DNA of 10,481 nt from Cephalothrix simula (lineage: Eukaryota > Nemertea > Palaeonemertea > Archinemertea > Cephalotrichidae), in assembly GCA_035591015.1 (NCBI GenBank), contig JAXIUW010223730.1, forward strand, positions 1 to 10,481, read 5' to 3'. The translations under genes and the position numbers were made by a program. Shown piece after piece: positions 8,961 through 10,481 of the stretch (its first letter is position 1; every line of letters starts with the position of its first letter). Under the pieces are notes generated by a model. It did no database searches and had not been told where the DNA came from. It saw nothing but the letters and a program-made list of their open reading frames with translations.

Positions 8961-9204
8961 ATTGAGATAATATTCGATGATTCCAAGAGATCTTCAGCCG
9001 TCCAATACTTTGTGTGCAGGGATTCAAATGTGAATGAGTGGTTAAAACACCGCCAAACCATCGGGTTTATTCCCAATATAAATTGGAATCAGCAATTGTT
9101 TCCGTCATATCTTTTTGAATAGTTTATTTTACGTGTATTTCTACATTCGTATAAAAAATATAGCCATTAATCAAATCAGCTTCATTTATGTTGTCCATGT
9201 TTCA

Positions 9205-9333
9205 GCCTATGTTGTTTTTTTTTATTTATTTTAATTTTAAACTTTATTTATTTAAAAAAGAATAGCATTCGGTTGACAAAAAAGTACGGAGTACTTATCA
9301 ATGTGTCTCTCGAATCATTTTCGCCTATGTTGT
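9205..9333 (+). repeat. 11-bp direct repeats flanking a 107-bp AT-rich segment
   Basis: GCCTATGTTGT occurs at 9205-9215 and again at 9323-9333. The interval between starts with a long T/A-rich run and contains a hairpin AAGTAC-GGA-GTACTT (9282-9296). The arrangement resembles an insertion with a target-site duplication, ending about 66 bp before the exon. No transposon ends are recognised, so chance remains possible. Confidence 0.45.
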
Positions 9334-9370
9334 AAATAATTTCCGGTAATTTTTTTTCTTTCAATTATTT

Positions 9371-9399
9371 TCTGATAAAAACTTTTTTATATTTTCAAG
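9371..9399 (+). other. 3' splice site of the Go exon: branch point and acceptor
   Basis: A CTGAT motif at 9372-9376 fits the branch-point pattern YTNAY, with its A at 9375, 24 bases before the splice junction. A T-rich tract follows, ending in TTTTCAAG, so the acceptor AG is at 9398-9399. The conserved Go reading frame begins at the next base in phase 0. There is no AG between the branch-point A and this acceptor, which supports its use. Confidence 0.85.
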
Positions 9400-9560
9400 T
9401 CCGACGCAAAGATGGTGTTAGATGTGATAGCCCGTATGGAGGATACCGAGCCTTTTTCAGAAGAATTATTAGCTGCAATGAAAAGGCTATGGGTTGATAG
9501 TGGTGTGCAAGAATGTTTTGGCAGATCAAATGAATATCAGTTAAATGATTCAGCGAAATA
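9400..9560 (+). CDS. GNAO1: Internal exon of a Go-class G-protein alpha subunit (helical domain)
   Basis: The exon encodes 53 whole codons plus two bases of a split codon (161 bp, phase 0 in, phase 2 out). The translation starts [19 protein letters not shown], continues through [19 protein letters not shown] and ends EYQLNDSAK plus a split TA- codon (Tyr when joined to C or T). DAKMV followed by RMEDTEPF is characteristic of Go rather than Gi, Gq, Gs or G12. Counting back from the known catalytic arginine of Go, it covers about residues 102-155 of the usual 354, in the all-helical domain that closes over the nucleotide. The Asn-Asp-Ser of NDSAK, near the bound nucleotide in this family, is intact. 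Go proteins bind and hydrolyse GTP at the inner plasma membrane and relay signals from 7TM receptors, mainly in neurons. One oddity is RSNEYQL where most Gi/Go proteins have RSREYQL. The P-loop, switch regions and C-terminal receptor-contact tail lie on exons outside the window. Class assignment is confident; exact orthology is inferred. Confidence 0.95.
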
Positions 9561-9566
9561 GTAAGT
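9561..9566 (+). other. 5' splice donor GTAAGT of the Go exon
   Basis: The exon ends AAATA and the intron starts GTAAGT, a full match to the metazoan U1 consensus. Splicing here leaves a phase-2 codon TA-, to be completed as Tyr by the next exon, as expected for the conserved ...DSAKYY... of Go. Reading straight through instead gives AAA TAG, an immediate in-frame stop across the junction, so an unspliced product would end after Lys. Confidence 0.92.
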
Positions 9567-9768
9567 TTTTCAAAATTGTAGTATTGAGTTGAAGACTGAT
9601 GGACATCTTGTTGCAAATTTTTAGGAAAGAACAAATAAATAGCATGATAGAAATGATTTTAAATAATTCTGTCTAAGTTCTTTTTACATAAGCGATCATA
9701 AGCTATCAAATGTCGTGATAATTCGATTAAACAAATTTGTTGTTTGTTATAGATTTTTAATGTTAAAT

Positions 9769-9818
9769 TTAGAAACAAAGGCTAACAAAGTTAATATTAT
9801 CCTTTGTTAGAAACAAAC
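9769..9818. repeat. Stem-loop between 11-bp direct repeats
   Basis: CTAACAAAG (9782-9790) and CTTTGTTAG (9802-9810) form a 9-bp stem around the loop TTAATATTATC. The stem-loop is bracketed by TTAGAAACAAA at 9769-9779 and 9808-9818, the right copy overlapping the right arm by three bases. Function unknown. Confidence 0.7.
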
Positions 9819-9853
9819 ATATGAACTAATAAAATATAAATTCATAAATGGGA

Positions 9854-9935
9854 CGTCAACTTCCATTGGGCGATTTCAAAGTCCCGTCGAACTATTTTGG
9901 TCACGTGACCTACGTTTTACTACGAAATACTATCG
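9854..9935. promoter_or_regulatory. CpG-dense patch with palindromic E-box GGTCACGTGACC
   Basis: Eight CpG dinucleotides fall within 82 bases of an otherwise CpG-poor window. At the centre is the perfect 12-bp palindrome GGTCACGTGACC (9899-9910), which contains GTCACGTGAC, the extended E-box bound by TFE/MITF and USF type bHLH-zip factors. An inverted CCAAT core (ATTGG, 9865-9869) and GACGTCA (9853-9859), a half-matching CRE, lie just upstream. It could be an intronic promoter or enhancer, or a fragment of an unrecognised mobile element. Confidence 0.4.
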
Positions 9936-10103
9936 GAACAATTCATTTATGCTTATTCCTACGGTTATATATTGTTAAATAAAAGTATAACAGAATGCAT
10001 AATATAAAGTCTATAATGGTGTAATTGATCGCTAAAGAAAAAAATTAGAAATTTAGAGAGTTAGAAAATGATGAATATCTGTTCTCATATACATGTCCTT
10101 TGC

Positions 10104-10111
10104 TGACGTCA
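10104..10111. promoter_or_regulatory. Perfect CRE palindrome TGACGTCA
   Basis: A full CREB/ATF site followed by C, in the context GCTGACGTCACA. It is the second perfect CRE in the window, about 170 bases after the CpG-dense patch. Binding in vivo is not shown by sequence. Confidence 0.4.
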
Positions 10112-10481
10112 CATCTTGTCGTAAAATCTGCTGTACAATTAATTACAGTGTAGTAGCAATTTACATAATAAGGGTGTTCTAGAGTCACCATCACTGGCGA
10201 AAATATTCCCCTGCGAACAGATATCAGATCGCTGAAGCTTTGTAATATTATGTATAAAAATATTTTGAATAAAAATGTTACGGTTCCTGCAGGGGTGGGT
10301 TGTCAGATTAGTTTCATACTCCGACCTATTTGGGGTGGTTGATAGGGAATATCGATTAAAAGTCTGGTACTGTGCGATGAGGTATTGGATTATCAAGGTT
10401 AATTGTCAAAACAAAAAGCAAAGTACTTATCGAATACAATAGAAATGCCAACCAATTTATGTGAAATCATGTGAGGCATTA

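Larger units (their letters stand above)
1..9399 (+). other. Upstream intron of the Go gene (at least 9.4 kb, left end outside window)
   Basis: All sequence before the exon is interpreted as one intron of the + strand Go gene. I searched for the preceding conserved Go exon, which encodes sequence around YKPVVYSNTIQS, and did not find it, so the intron extends beyond the left edge. Base composition is AT-rich throughout, stops are frequent in every frame, and the longest open frames (60-80 codons) resemble no family I know. A small nested gene or unrecognised non-coding RNA cannot be excluded. The repeats and motifs inside it are listed separately. Confidence 0.75.
9561..10481 (+). other. Downstream intron of the Go gene (right end outside window)
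   Basis: The following Go exon should begin with the rest of a Tyr codon and encode sequence around YLDSLDRIG. Nothing like that occurs up to the window edge, so the intron is longer than 0.9 kb. The minus-strand frame at 10139-10396 (85 codons) has no recognisable domain and I treat it as chance. The stretch holds a stem-loop, a CpG-dense patch and a CRE, described separately. From 10112 to the end I see only an unremarkable AT-rich sequence with one 8-bp CCTGCAGG palindrome near 10286. Confidence 0.75.

Noticed and set aside
9395-9634. 79-codon minus-strand open frame across the Go exon
   Set aside because: It is the antisense shadow of the conserved + strand exon; its translation has no family features and the + frame explains the sequence.
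10139-10396. 85-codon minus-strand open frame
   Set aside because: The composition is that of translated intron, rich in Asn, Ile and Ser, with no recognisable motif; a frame of this length is expected by chance.
1-10481. CRISPR array, prokaryotic operon or phage system
   Set aside because: No regularly spaced repeats with unique spacers and no prokaryotic gene density; a spliced eukaryotic exon is present.

Overview
The window is AT-rich animal (metazoan) DNA, mostly non-coding, with one short and very well conserved protein-coding exon near its right end, at 9400-9560 on the + strand. The exon reads, with no stop, as the middle of the helical domain of a heterotrimeric G-protein alpha subunit of the Go class (GNAO family). 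It has a branch-point-like site, a pyrimidine-rich acceptor and a consensus GTAAGT donor. I recognise no other coding exon. The remaining long open frames are short, lack family features, and are best explained as chance frames or antisense shadows.

The likely source is an invertebrate, probably marine. A spliced nuclear gene with an intron of more than 9 kb, low GC, a Go exon differing at several residues from the vertebrate protein, and repeated use of the octamer TACATGTA all fit that. The phylum cannot be fixed from this sequence.

Layout: 1-9399 is the upstream intron of the Go gene, running past the left edge. It carries a possible decayed tRNA-derived SINE head (about 705-780), a GC-richer patch with two GGCGCC motifs (about 478-870), an imperfect duplication (1513-1771), a 46-bp tandem repeat (1823-1932), an RFX-type X-box (4511-4524), a possible X-box plus CRE module (7035-7134), an (AG)n microsatellite (7356-7376), two strong palindromes (7431-7465 and 7603-7628), and a clean two-copy tandem duplication of about 260 bp (7821-8356). 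The exon follows at 9400-9560. The downstream intron (9561-10481 and beyond) holds a stem-loop between direct repeats (9769-9818) and a CpG-dense patch with a 12-bp palindromic E-box (9854-9935), followed by a perfect CRE (10104-10111).

Only one gene is visible, so there is no operon or gene set to interpret. The best leads are candidate intronic regulatory elements and unexplained repeats or palindromes. I see no sign of a prokaryotic system, CRISPR array, rRNA or intact tRNA gene.
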